Assembly (NCBI GenBank): GCA_009885735.1
Contig: VFKD01000177.1
Span: forward strand, 1-34,365
Origin: a bacterium
GTDB lineage: Bacteria > Armatimonadota > Chthonomonadetes > Chthonomonadales > CAJBBX01
DNA length: 34,365 bases
Direction of reading: 5' to 3'
Shown: positions 16,194 through 24,250 of the stretch, piece after piece
Layout: every line of letters starts with the position of its first letter
How positions within the stretch are numbered: position 1 is the first letter of the stretch
Notes under the pieces: generated by a model
What the model was told of the DNA's origin: nothing
Databases searched by the model: none
Seen by the model: only the letters and a program-made list of their open reading frames with translations
Position numbers and translations under genes: made by a program

Positions 16194-16983
16194 ATCGCAT
16201 CTCCTGGCCACCGGTCACGTTAATGGCCTGACCGGTCATGTAGCTAGACTCATCGGAGCAGAGGAATGCCACCACATTGCAGACGTCTTCGTAGGCGCAG
16301 CTTCGTCCAAGGGGCACCTGCGCTTCATACTTTCGCCGTACCTCCTCCGCACTTAGGCCCTGCGTCTTGGCATACTGTGCATAGAGACTCTCCTGCCAAA
16401 GCGTTCCATCCAGTAGGTTGCCGGGACACACGGCATTAACTCGAACACCATGCGGCGCGAGATCGAGCGCGATTGACTGAGTTAAGCCAACCCCTCCGAA
16501 CTTGCTTGCCGCATAAGCACTGTTGCGAAAGCTGCCCTTCTTGCCGGACTTGGAGTTGACCTGGACAATGGACCCTGACTTGTTTGGAATCATGGCTCTG
16601 GCTGCGGCCTGCGCGCAAAGAAAGTAGCCCGTGAGGTTGACGTCGATGACAGCTCGCCAATCGGCGGCAGGGAAGTCGACCAGGTCGTGAGCTTTCAGGA
16701 TGCCTGCATTCGCCACAAGCAGGTCGAGGCGCCCGAACGCATCGGTTGCGGCCTGCACCATTGCGGCCACGTCGGCTTCGTCCGAGACGTTTGTACGGAC
16801 TGCGATGGCACGGCACGAAGTCCGCGACGAGATTGCACTGGCAACCGCCGTCGCTTTCTCGACGTTCATGTCGGCGACGACGAGCCCCGCGCAGCCCTCG
16901 GCTGCGAGGCGCAGAGCGATGGCTTCTCCCAAGCCCTGCGCGGCTCCCGTCACAATGGCGATTCGTCCTTCCAGCCGCTTCAT
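16192..16983 (-). CDS. SDR-family sugar-phosphate dehydrogenase (SrlD/RhaE-SDR type)
   Basis: A 263-residue short-chain dehydrogenase. TGAAQGLG near the N-terminus is the NAD(P) loop, ANAG follows, then NSKSG and YAASK, which carry the Ser-Tyr-Lys catalytic set. The run NSKSGKKGSFRNSAYAASK and the GQAINVTGGQEM end resemble sorbitol-6-phosphate dehydrogenase and, even more, the SDR half of bifunctional rhamnulose-1-phosphate aldolase/lactaldehyde dehydrogenases (from memory). ATG 16983 is preceded by AGGAG at 5 bases; an upstream in-frame start at 17040 lacks this. It is on the same strand as the class II aldolase and zinc dehydrogenase, separated from the latter by a repeat island. Possible roles are oxidation of the lactaldehyde product or of a polyol phosphate. 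Confidence 0.85.
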   Translation of the reverse strand: MKRLEGRIAIVTGAAQGLGEAIALRLAAEGCAGLVVADMNVEKATAVASAISSRTSCRAIAVRTNVSDEADVAAMVQAATDAFGRLDLLVANAGILKAHDLVDFPAADWRAVIDVNLTGYFLCAQAAARAMIPNKSGSIVQVNSKSGKKGSFRNSAYAASKFGGVGLTQSIALDLAPHGVRVNAVCPGNLLDGTLWQESLYAQYAKTQGLSAEEVRRKYEAQVPLGRSCAYEDVCNVVAFLCSDESSYMTGQAINVTGGQEMR

Positions 16984-17052
16984 TCTGTCTCCTGTTTGAG
17001 CATTAACCTGCATTGGACATGTCTCTCGGGCGAGTGGCACAGGCTTCTAAAC

Positions 17053-17151
17053 CGTCATTCCCGCATAGCCTGCCCCGTTACGACTTCAAACGGGGTCCTT
17101 AGCGGGAATCCAGTTTCGCTCTTCTGGATTCCTGCTTTTGCTGGAGTGACG
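17053..17151. repeat. Palindromic dispersed repeat (CGTCATTCCCGC type)
   Basis: It starts CGTCATTCC and ends GGAGTGACG, an imperfect terminal inverted repeat. Two internal hairpins are perfect: CCCCGTT/AACGGGG (17073-17079 with 17089-17095) and GGAATCCAG/CTGGATTCC (17105-17113 with 17124-17132). The 14-base start CGTCATTCCCGCAT recurs at 23866-23879. Similar elements are common in unrelated genomes. Confidence 0.65.
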
Positions 17152-17195
17152 GCTAAGGGCCGGTACCTTCAGAAATAGATAGGGCTAAACTCAAA

Positions 17196-17288
17196 ACTGT
17201 TCACTTAGCCGAATCCGTTCGTCCTGAGCGCGCCTCAGCCGTATCGAGGCGCGGTCGAAGGATGCGATCCAAGTTCTTAGTGAACAGT
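17196..17288. repeat. MITE-like element with terminal inverted repeats
   Basis: The ends ACTGTTCACT (17196-17205) and AGTGAACAGT (17279-17288) are a perfect 10-base inverted repeat. The 8-base GGGCTAAA occurs on each side (17182-17189 and 17293-17300), which may be a target duplication. The interior (17217-17261) is a reverse-oriented relative of the repeats at 23671-23718, with a 7-bp hairpin at 17230-17252. No transposase is encoded. Confidence 0.55.
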
Positions 17289-17328
17289 ATTGGGGCTAAA
17301 GTGACCCTACATACGACACACAGAATGC

Positions 17329-19032
17329 CTATGGCGATGCCACTCGAAGGAACTCGTCCTCTGCCGCTTGAGTCCAGAACTGACCGTCCTTCAGCAGTGC
17401 ATGCACGGTTGGATAACTGTCCTTCAGATCGGTGAGAGGAGTGAGCGGGAGGTCCGGTATCAGCGGGAAGATGAGCGTCTTGCCGGGAAATCGGCCCTCT
17501 TTGACGGCTGCAAGCCCCTCGCGGGCCGCCCGCATCCCGCCAATTGCCGCAAGAGAGGAGTTCGTGCTAAGTTCTCGACTCTCGACCTTGGCAAGCGTCT
17601 CGCGCATGTCCGCAATGCTGCTTCCGCTGCTGCCCAGGTACCTAACGCGCCGCGCGACCACTGCATCCGCATCCAGATCGGCCATGGTGCCGCGCGCTAC
17701 CCCGGCGAAGATGTTGAACCAGGCGCCGTCGGCAAGATGATTCACAGCGTGCTCGATGAGAACTGCGACAGGAACGAGCGAGACCACATCATCAAAACCA
17801 CACCCCTCGGACAGTCGGTTCAGTTCAGCGTCAAAATCGGCAGCGCTCATTGTCTTCGGGTTAATCACGACGAGCTCCACGCCGCGAGCAGCAGCGTCTG
17901 CTCCGAAGCGATCCGCCACGCTTTGGAGCCGCTCTGCATCGATGTCCGTGGCCACAATCGTCCGAGGCGGTCTCGGATGCTGCACAGCTCTCTGCACATG
18001 CATCTGGCCCATCGGCCCTCCGGCTCCAATAAACCAGGCCAAGCCTCCAGCCTTCAGGTCGGCGCCGCGCTCCTCAACGTAGCCGTCCGCGATGCGCAGC
18101 GAGGGCGTTCCCACGTAGTGATGCCAGTTGTAATGAATCCGGCCGATATCGAGATTAAGTTTGCGCCCGAAACTAGGACACCCAACCAGGTTCATGATGC
18201 CGTGATTTGCAAGTGTCGAGGCTGCCCGTTCAACGATCTCGGCCGGCACTGCGCCCAGAATCACAATGTCGTCGAAGCCCTCGCCGCTTGTGTGTGCTGC
18301 GTTCAACTCTGCCCAATCCGAGACGCTCTCGCGTGTCACGGCAGTTTTAGCCTGCAGTTCCGGCAGACCAGATTCATCCGTGCCAACGACCACGACCGAG
18401 GACGGATTACCCGTAAAAGCTCCCGACCAATCCAGCGCTTGGTCGGTTTCGCCGACAATCACGAGCAGTCGTCCATCAGCGCGAATTCCGGTGCGGTGAT
18501 CCTGGTTGTACGCTGCTACCACGCATGCCCACGGCTCCACGAGGGCCGTCTCGACATACCCGTCCGAGGCCGCAAGGGGCAGGAGGTAGCATCCCTCGTC
18601 TCCATCGATCATCGCTTTGGGGATGATGCTGTACTCTGCGAGACCGCCCGAGATGGCATAGCCATAGGCCATCGACACGCCTTTGTAGAAGACATCTGCC
18701 TGCACGATGAACCGATCGCCAAGACTGAATCGACCTTCTAGTTCAGCCCCAACGCCGATTACGGTGCATGAGACCTCGTGGCCGAGGGTAACAGGGTTGG
18801 AAGCGAGGTCGCGTCCCACCATTCTGGGGTGGTCCTTGCCGAGAGCGATCACCTTGGTGTCCGAAAAGCAGAGGCCGCAGGCATCCTGGCGAATGAGCAG
18901 TTCGTCCGGCCCGTGCTTTGGCACATCGACCTCCTCTACCCGGAGGCTGTCCAGCCCGTCACCATAGAGGTGCCATCGAAGCATGCGGCTCGGCAAGACA
19001 TCTGTTGGATTCACGTCGGTCGAGGTTGTCAT
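17329..19032 (-). CDS. Zinc-dependent alcohol dehydrogenase with a probable duplicated cofactor domain
   Basis: A 567-residue medium-chain dehydrogenase. The catalytic domain has CGLC at 52-55, GHE at 84-86 and VEP at 165-167, giving likely zinc ligands Cys52, His85 and Glu166. The cofactor domain with GAGGPMG lies at about 327-480. Between them, about 187-320, sits a second, related segment: GFDDIVILGAVPAEIVERA (252-270) aligns with GFDDVVSLVPVAVLIEHA (412-429), and both continue through a LA-x-x-G-x-x-N block. The first copy lacks a GxGxxG loop. Typical relatives such as sorbose-1-phosphate reductase have about 400 residues. It lies 40 bases after the aldolase, so a shared operon and a role in sugar-phosphate or polyol oxidation are likely. 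Substrate unknown. Confidence 0.82.
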   Translation of the reverse strand: MTTSTDVNPTDVLPSRMLRWHLYGDGLDSLRVEEVDVPKHGPDELLIRQDACGLCFSDTKVIALGKDHPRMVGRDLASNPVTLGHEVSCTVIGVGAELEGRFSLGDRFIVQADVFYKGVSMAYGYAISGGLAEYSIIPKAMIDGDEGCYLLPLAASDGYVETALVEPWACVVAAYNQDHRTGIRADGRLLVIVGETDQALDWSGAFTGNPSSVVVVGTDESGLPELQAKTAVTRESVSDWAELNAAHTSGEGFDDIVILGAVPAEIVERAASTLANHGIMNLVGCPSFGRKLNLDIGRIHYNWHHYVGTPSLRIADGYVEERGADLKAGGLAWFIGAGGPMGQMHVQRAVQHPRPPRTIVATDIDAERLQSVADRFGADAAARGVELVVINPKTMSAADFDAELNRLSEGCGFDDVVSLVPVAVLIEHAVNHLADGAWFNIFAGVARGTMADLDADAVVARRVRYLGSSGSSIADMRETLAKVESRELSTNSSLAAIGGMRAAREGLAAVKEGRFPGKTLIFPLIPDLPLTPLTDLKDSYPTVHALLKDGQFWTQAAEDEFLRVASP

Positions 19033-19072
19033 CTCTTGCTTGGTCCAGTTCCTTGTGGTGTGAGCAGCGACA

Positions 19073-19846
19073 TTAGCTGCCGATCTGCGCCTGCCGATAG
19101 TGCTCGTCTGGCCGCGTGTGAATGCGGTCTACGTTCTGCTGCGTGAGGAATCGAACTCCTCCGAAAGCGCAAGCGCCCAGGAGAATCTTTGCGGCTTTCA
19201 CGTACATCAGCGTTGCCGTCATCACGTCCTTGGGTCTCTTGCCGAGCGTGATGAGGCCGTGGTTCTCCATCAGAATTACCTTTGGCGCCATGTTGTACTC
19301 AGTGATGAAGGATTCCACTTGGTCGCGCAGCGCGCAAGCGAGCGGAAGGCCGGGATCTGTGTACTCCACATAGCAGACCGCCGGTCCGCAGCAGACAATT
19401 TCGTCGGGAAACGTGCGGCCCGCAACCAAACTTCGGGAGTGGACTGAGCAGAGAATGGAGTTTACCGCCACCGGATGCGTGTGGCCAACAAAGGCGATGC
19501 CTGGAAGCGTAAGAAGGTAGGCATGCAGGAAGGTCTCGACCGAGGGCATCGTGGCGCCGACATCGCCAATACGCGCATCCACCAGAGCTTGCCGAACCTC
19601 CGCATCGCTGAGGTTTGAGCCGCCGAGCGCGGCCAGCGCGTGCGCAAACGACACCTCCACGAACGTACCCTCATCCGCCGTTCGCAGCTCTTTGCCGCTT
19701 GCCTTCACCAGAAACGACTGGTCGGAGAGCTTGGCGGAGGTGTTGCCCTCGCCGAGAATCGCCAGGTCGCGCGCCGGATCTCCCAGCGTCTTCGAAAGTT
19801 CGATGAGTTGAGCCACAATCTCACTACGGGTAGACAAAGGGATCAC
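19073..19846 (-). CDS. Class II aldolase/adducin-domain sugar-phosphate aldolase
   Basis: A 257-residue class II aldolase of the fuculose-/rhamnulose-1-phosphate aldolase superfamily, which cleaves a ketose phosphate using Zn2+. GEGNTSAKL near 32-40 is the phosphate-binding loop, GHTHP near 120 supplies metal histidines and MENHGLI near 196 supplies a further conserved histidine. The C-terminal RIHTRPDEHYRQ resembles the aldolase half of bifunctional rhamnulose-1-phosphate enzymes. The start is uncertain: GTG at 19846 is only 2 bases from AGGAGG, while TTG at 19837 is 11 bases from it. It is the first gene of a minus-strand run with the zinc dehydrogenase and, after a repeat island, the SDR. 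Confidence 0.88.
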   Translation of the reverse strand: MIPLSTRSEIVAQLIELSKTLGDPARDLAILGEGNTSAKLSDQSFLVKASGKELRTADEGTFVEVSFAHALAALGGSNLSDAEVRQALVDARIGDVGATMPSVETFLHAYLLTLPGIAFVGHTHPVAVNSILCSVHSRSLVAGRTFPDEIVCCGPAVCYVEYTDPGLPLACALRDQVESFITEYNMAPKVILMENHGLITLGKRPKDVMTATLMYVKAAKILLGACAFGGVRFLTQQNVDRIHTRPDEHYRQAQIGS

Positions 19847-19984
19847 GGCCTCCTAGTAACTTCTGCACCTTCATTCTGACACATCAGCGCCTGTGACCGA
19901 ATTCTCACCGTGTCCAGCGAAACCGCGTCGGGCACTGTCAGGTAGTAGCAGTGTGGTGGCGTTGGCCGCGAGAGGAGAGACAAG

Positions 19985-20518
19985 ATGGGGATGCCCTATT
20001 CGATAGGTGATGTACTGGCGATGCTGAGTCTCATCATGGGAATCATGGTCTCCGGCTGGACGCTGCTGGTCATCGTCGCTCTCTTCTTTGGGAGAAAGTG
20101 TACCCAGGCGCAGTCGGTCATTGAGATGACGCCTTGGAAGGCCTTTGGCCGCGGGATTCTAGTGGCTGCCACAGCGGGCTTCCTCTCCACAATCTTCATC
20201 GCGCAGCCATCCGGCGTTATCAAGCTCGTCGGAATCGTCCTGTTCTCGAATCTGCTCGCAGCCGGAGCCATTGGGGCAAGCGGCATGGCGAAGATGCTTG
20301 GTTCAAGAATTAGGATGATGGACGCAAGTCGATCTGAGTTCAGCGCTCTTGCGCGCGGCGCCGGAGTGCTCGTTGTTGCCGGACTGGTGCCGCTCGTGGG
20401 ATGGTTTGCGTTCTTTCCGATTGGGTTCTTGATGGCGCTTGGCGCAGGAGTGACCGCCGTCCTGACGCGCACTCATGCCGGCTCCGTCGCTGCGGATGCG
20501 TACGGTTTAGTACGGTGA
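19985..20518 (+). CDS. Small multi-pass membrane protein of unknown function
   Basis: A 177-residue hydrophobic protein with about four membrane segments: near 9-35, 53-72, 78-98 and 125-158. A good ribosome binding site (GAGGAGAG) precedes the ATG. I recognise no family. It overlaps the DUF1800 gene by four bases (GTGA at 20515-20518), so translation is probably coupled, and it may belong to the same exported or envelope system as DUF1800 and DUF1501. The function cannot be assigned from sequence. Confidence 0.7.
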   Translation: MGMPYSIGDVLAMLSLIMGIMVSGWTLLVIVALFFGRKCTQAQSVIEMTPWKAFGRGILVAATAGFLSTIFIAQPSGVIKLVGIVLFSNLLAAGAIGASGMAKMLGSRIRMMDASRSEFSALARGAGVLVVAGLVPLVGWFAFFPIGFLMALGAGVTAVLTRTHAGSVAADAYGLVR

Positions 20519-22023
20519 AGGTTGCACGTCGGGATGCACTTGGGCTGGCCGCGGCAGCGGGAGCAGGCGTACTTGCGTCGGGCTGTGACCGACTGACTCG
20601 CGGCCTTACGCACCCCGCGGCGCCGGCCAGCATTGCACTGCCCACAGGCGCTGTTGCACCTCTTGCCAGACTGCTGAACAGGGTGGGGTACGGTCCGCGC
20701 CCAGGCGAGATAGAGGCGCTTGGCAGGCAAGGCCGCGAGGCGTTCATTGAGGAGCAGCTCCACCCAAATGACGAAGAGGAACCGTTCCTTGCGCTGAGGC
20801 TTAGGGCCATCGAGGCGCTTCGGAGCAACGGTCTTGAGCTTGCGGATCTCCCCGAATGGCACATTCTGGCGCAGCTTCAGCAGGCGGCGCTGCTCCGCGC
20901 GGTCTACAGTAGGCACCAGCTCAGAGAGCGCATGGTGGAGTTCTGGACCAATCACCTCAACATCTACGCTCGCAAGGGCCAACTTACCTATTTCCTGCCG
21001 ACCGACTGCGAGCAGGTCATTAGGCGGCACGCCCTGGGCAGGTTTCCGGATATGATTCGGGCCTCGGCTCACAGTCCCGCCATGCTCGGCTACCTAGACA
21101 ACCAGGTGAATCGTCGGATCGACAAGTCCGGCGGGGGCGCGAACGAAAACTACGCCAGAGAGCTGCTGGAGCTTCACACGCTGGGCGTTCATGGCGGGTA
21201 TACGCAGAAGGATGTTCAGGAGGTCGCGAGGTGCCTGACTGGCTGGACTATCGAGAGTCGGTTCTGGAGACAGCGCGGACGCTTCAGGTTTGATCCGGAT
21301 TTCCACGATGACGGGCCGAAACGTGTTCTCGGGCAAGACATCGCCGCTGGAGGGGGTGTGAAGGACGGCGAGCGCGTTCTCGATATCCTATGCGCGCACC
21401 GATCGACGGCAAAGTTCATCAGCGAGAAGCTAGTTCGATACTTTCTCGGGCGCGATGACGCACCGTGGACAAACAAACTGGCCGACGTTTACATGAAGTC
21501 CGGCGGGGACATTCCAAGCATGCTCAAGCCGCTGCTCGTGTCGGATGACCTTCTCTCTGGTCCAGCGATATTGAAGCGACCATTCGACTTCATGGTCTCC
21601 GCTCTTCGGGCCACTGCCGCAGAGACCTCTGGTGGAAGGCCTCTCCAGGAGCATCTCGCAAAGATGGGGCAGCCGCTTCACCAGTGGCCGATGCCGGACG
21701 GCTATCCACAGAAGACTTCCGCGTGGACCGGCACGGTGCTTGCGCGATGGAACTTCGCGCTCGCCCTTGCAACCGGGTCGATAGCCGGGGCGACCGTGAA
21801 TCTGACGGACCTGCTCAAGGGCTCGAACTCGGACGACGCAAGTGCCGCGTCGCGTTCACTTGTGGAGGTCATTCTGGGAGACCGAGCCGAGTCGAATTCT
21901 GGGCTGGTGGAACTTATATCCACGCACATTGGGGCGCGAGAAGCCACAGGGGCACCGGGCGAGACGATAATCGCCGAGGCAGGAGCGCTGGTCCTGTCGA
22001 CTCCGGCGTTTCAGTGGCGCTAG
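20515..22023 (+). CDS. DUF1800 family exported protein
   Basis: A 502-residue DUF1800 protein. The N-terminus VKVARRDALGLAAAAGAGVLASGC combines a twin-arginine pair with a lipobox-like LASGC, suggesting a Tat-exported lipoprotein. DUF1800 hallmarks are RLLNRVGYGPRPGEI, VEFWTNHLNIY, SPAMLGYLDN and NENYARELLELHTLGV, then YTQKDVQEVARCLTGW. The GTG start at 20515 overlaps the upstream stop; longer frames lie inside the membrane-protein gene. DUF1800 and DUF1501 genes are usually adjacent, as here (21 bases apart), in Planctomycetes, Armatimonadota and some proteobacteria. Their joint role is undefined. Confidence 0.9.
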   Translation: MKVARRDALGLAAAAGAGVLASGCDRLTRGLTHPAAPASIALPTGAVAPLARLLNRVGYGPRPGEIEALGRQGREAFIEEQLHPNDEEEPFLALRLRAIEALRSNGLELADLPEWHILAQLQQAALLRAVYSRHQLRERMVEFWTNHLNIYARKGQLTYFLPTDCEQVIRRHALGRFPDMIRASAHSPAMLGYLDNQVNRRIDKSGGGANENYARELLELHTLGVHGGYTQKDVQEVARCLTGWTIESRFWRQRGRFRFDPDFHDDGPKRVLGQDIAAGGGVKDGERVLDILCAHRSTAKFISEKLVRYFLGRDDAPWTNKLADVYMKSGGDIPSMLKPLLVSDDLLSGPAILKRPFDFMVSALRATAAETSGGRPLQEHLAKMGQPLHQWPMPDGYPQKTSAWTGTVLARWNFALALATGSIAGATVNLTDLLKGSNSDDASAASRSLVEVILGDRAESNSGLVELISTHIGAREATGAPGETIIAEAGALVLSTPAFQWR

Positions 22024-22044
22024 CCGAGAAAAAGGAACAAGACA

Positions 22045-23418
22045 ATGCCCAACGATTGGTCGAGCTGCGATGGACGCGGGTGGGCGAGCACAAGCGACTC
22101 ACTCCAAACCGGGCCAAACATGACTTCCGGTGAATCGCAAGAGAGAGGGTTGTCGCGGCGGCAAGCGGTGCTTGGCGCTGCTCTTGGCGGTTTGGCGTGG
22201 GCAAGTGCGCCTAGAACGTCTCTGGCCCAACTTGCTGTGCGGCCTAATCGCGCGGAGAGTGAGGCAGACCTGCTGGTGTATGTGTTCCTGCGAGGCGGCA
22301 TGGACGGGCTCAACGCCGTGATTCCGTGTGCGGAGGACGACTATCATCGGAGCCGTCCCGCTCTTCGGCTTGCTTCGCCGAAGGACCGGGGCGCAGCGCA
22401 GGCAGATCGGGCCATCGATCTGGACGGGTTCTTCGGCCTGCACCCAGCGTTGGCGAGCCTGCATCCAATCTTCGAGCAGGGACGGCTCGGATTCGTTCAC
22501 GCCGTGGGCAGCGGCGACCAGACCAGATCCCACTTCGAGGCGATGGCGACCGTCGAGCGCGGTCAGCCGAACGACCTGACAGGGTCGGCCGTCGGATGGC
22601 TTGCCCGACACCTGGCATTGAGCCCGACAGAGAATGGATCGCCCTTACGGGCGGTTGCGCTTTCGTCGATGATGCCGGACTCGCTTCGCGGCGCCACCGG
22701 TGCCTCCGCGATCACGAATCTGTCCGAGTTCAGGCTTGATGTTCCTCGCGTTGCCGGAATCTCGTCCGAGAGGAGCCTTCGCGACACGCTGGCGAATCTC
22801 TATGGCCATGGCACAGACGCCATCGCGCATGCTGGCCGAGAGACCCTCAAGGTGATTGATTCTCTGGCAAGGGTGGATCCTGCGCAATATCGGCCTCAGA
22901 ATGGCGCTGCCTACCCCGCCAGCGAGTTGGGCGGGGCGCTCAAGCAAGTTGCCTGCCTTATTCACGCAAACGTGGGACTTGAGGTGGCGTGCCTGGATCG
23001 CGGCGGCTGGGACACCCATTTCGCCCAGGGCAGCGCCGGTGGATTGCTCGCGAGCCAGCTTGCGGATGTGGGAGACTGCTTGGCAGCATTCGACCGAGAC
23101 ATGGCTGCTCGAATGAAGCGAATATCCGTGGTTGTGATGACTGAGTTTGGCAGGCGGCTTCACGAGAACAGCGCCCTCGGTACGGACCATGGACGCGGCA
23201 GCGTCATGATGCTGATGGGCGGAGGAGTACGAGGAGGGAAGGTTCATGGAGCATGGCCAGGCTTGATGCCGGACAAGCTGGACGGCCCAGGCGACCTGCG
23301 CGTTACGACGGATTATCGTGACGTGCTCTCGGAGCTCCTCGCAAAGCGGCTTGGCAACAACAAGGCGTCTGAAGTATTTCCCGCCCATCTGCCTCGAAGC
23401 ATTGGCGCATTCGCCTAG
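22045..23418 (+). CDS. DUF1501 family Tat-exported protein
   Basis: A 457-residue DUF1501 protein related to the sulfatase/alkaline phosphatase fold. A Tat signal LSRRQAVLGAALGGLAWASA lies at 37-56. Family motifs are VYVFLRGGMDGLN, GWDTH and MTEFGRRLHENSALGTDHG, followed by MMLMGGGVRGGKVHG. AAGGA 8 bases upstream supports ATG 22045, which gives an unusually long region before the arginine pair; ATG 22120 would give a shorter one. It follows DUF1800 directly and is the last gene before a 1.1-kb gene-free stretch. Confidence 0.92.
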   Translation: MPNDWSSCDGRGWASTSDSLQTGPNMTSGESQERGLSRRQAVLGAALGGLAWASAPRTSLAQLAVRPNRAESEADLLVYVFLRGGMDGLNAVIPCAEDDYHRSRPALRLASPKDRGAAQADRAIDLDGFFGLHPALASLHPIFEQGRLGFVHAVGSGDQTRSHFEAMATVERGQPNDLTGSAVGWLARHLALSPTENGSPLRAVALSSMMPDSLRGATGASAITNLSEFRLDVPRVAGISSERSLRDTLANLYGHGTDAIAHAGRETLKVIDSLARVDPAQYRPQNGAAYPASELGGALKQVACLIHANVGLEVACLDRGGWDTHFAQGSAGGLLASQLADVGDCLAAFDRDMAARMKRISVVVMTEFGRRLHENSALGTDHGRGSVMMLMGGGVRGGKVHGAWPGLMPDKLDGPGDLRVTTDYRDVLSELLAKRLGNNKASEVFPAHLPRSIGAFA

Positions 23419-23591
23419 CAATGCTTTGCCTCAGACAGACGAGCGGTAGAGGTGTCTGAAGACTGACTTACTCTGGCGAGGCTTAGCCTCAGACCGACGA
23501 GTACTACTGGCTCCAAACGTTAACGAGATGCAAGCAGTCTGTAAGTCGCGTAGACGCTTCCAGCAAAGTCTGCACTTCGTAGCAATTGTAC

Positions 23592-23719
23592 TGTCATGCT
23601 GAGCGGAGGTTCAGCCGTTCCGAACCGCAGCCGAAGCATCCGGTCACACATAAACGGACAATTACTACCGGACCCTTCGACTTCGCCACGATACAGCTGT
23701 GGCTCCGCTCAGGGTGACA
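23592..23719. repeat. Palindromic repeat element, copy A
   Basis: A 128-base element starting TGTCATGCTGAGCGGAG and ending CTCCGCTCAGGGTGACA, inverted repeats that match at 15 of 17 positions. It contains GGACCCTTCGACTTCGCCACGATAC. No coding signal is credible. The similarity to copy B continues past the element into 23729-23777, so a unit larger than the element was duplicated. Confidence 0.75.
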
Positions 23720-23829
23720 ATTTCCGTGTTCGCAAGACTTGACACAACTACAACATCTTTTCGGACACAAGACATCTAGAGGCGCACTCTTAGTGTCCTT
23801 GCTGCGCCGGAAAACGCAGGTCTCTGTAA

Positions 23830-23977
23830 TGTCATGTTGAACGGAGCTTCGGCCGTTTGGATGCGCGTCATTCCCGCATGCCGTCAGCAGGAACGAGACA
23901 TCCGGGCGTATCCGATGTGACGTTACCGGACCCTTCGACTTCGCCACGATACGGCTGTGGCTCCGCTCAGGGTGACA
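23830..23977. repeat. Palindromic repeat element, copy B
   Basis: A 148-base relative of copy A in the same orientation, starting TGTCATGTTGAACGGAG and ending CTCCGCTCAGGGTGACA. The last 50 or so bases are almost identical to copy A; the middle differs and includes CGTCATTCCCGCAT (23866-23879), also found at 17053. Its downstream flank 24017-24065 resembles 23729-23777 after copy A. Confidence 0.75.
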
Positions 23978-24098
23978 ATGAGTGAGCTGTTGAGATGTAC
24001 TGATCGTATGCACCGGTTCTCGAAACTTGACACGTTGACAACACCTTTTTCGGCTCAAGTCATCTGCACACACAGCCATGCTGAGACTCTTGGCCCTC

Positions 24099-24125
24099 GG
24101 CCCGCGACATGTCGTGGGCCGTTTT
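24099..24125 (+). terminator. Intrinsic terminator-like hairpin
   Basis: GGCCCGCGAC (24099-24108) pairs with GTCGTGGGCC (24111-24120, one G-T pair) around AT and is followed by GTTTT. It could end a transcript from the DUF1501 operon or from the repeat region, and it insulates the prepilin promoter just downstream. Confidence 0.65.
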
Positions 24126-24215
24126 CGCGTGCTGCTACCAGCCACGCGGACTGACAAGAACACCTGATTCCACGAGATTCACGAGAAAAAGATTATAATG
24201 TAGACAAAATTGTAC

Positions 24216-24244
24216 TTGATTGTGCATTTTTCTGTCGCTATACT
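24216..24244 (+). promoter_or_regulatory. Probable sigma-70 promoter for the prepilin gene
   Basis: TTGATT at 24216-24221, a 17-base spacer and TATACT at 24239-24244, in a locally AT-rich stretch. The expected start near 24251 leaves a 5' leader of about 270 bases. A second TATAAT (24194-24199) lacks a matching -35 box. Confidence 0.6.
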
Positions 24245-24250
24245 GCATGC

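Noticed and set aside
17368-18741. 457-codon plus-strand reading frame
   Set aside because: It is antisense to the zinc dehydrogenase, whose frame has clear family motifs; the antisense product is Cys/His/Arg-rich and family-less.
17329-19032. Frameshift or gene fusion as the cause of the long dehydrogenase
   Set aside because: The frame is open throughout, and the extra segment aligns with the protein's own cofactor domain, so internal duplication explains it better.
23594-24163. Long minus-strand reading frame (189 codons) across the repeat region
   Set aside because: It runs through both repeat copies and encodes a repeated CHPERSHS-IVAKSKGPV pattern, the usual false protein produced by such palindromic elements.
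24194-24199. Perfect TATAAT as the main prepilin promoter
   Set aside because: No -35-like hexamer lies 16-18 bases upstream; TTGATT-17-TATACT just downstream fits better.
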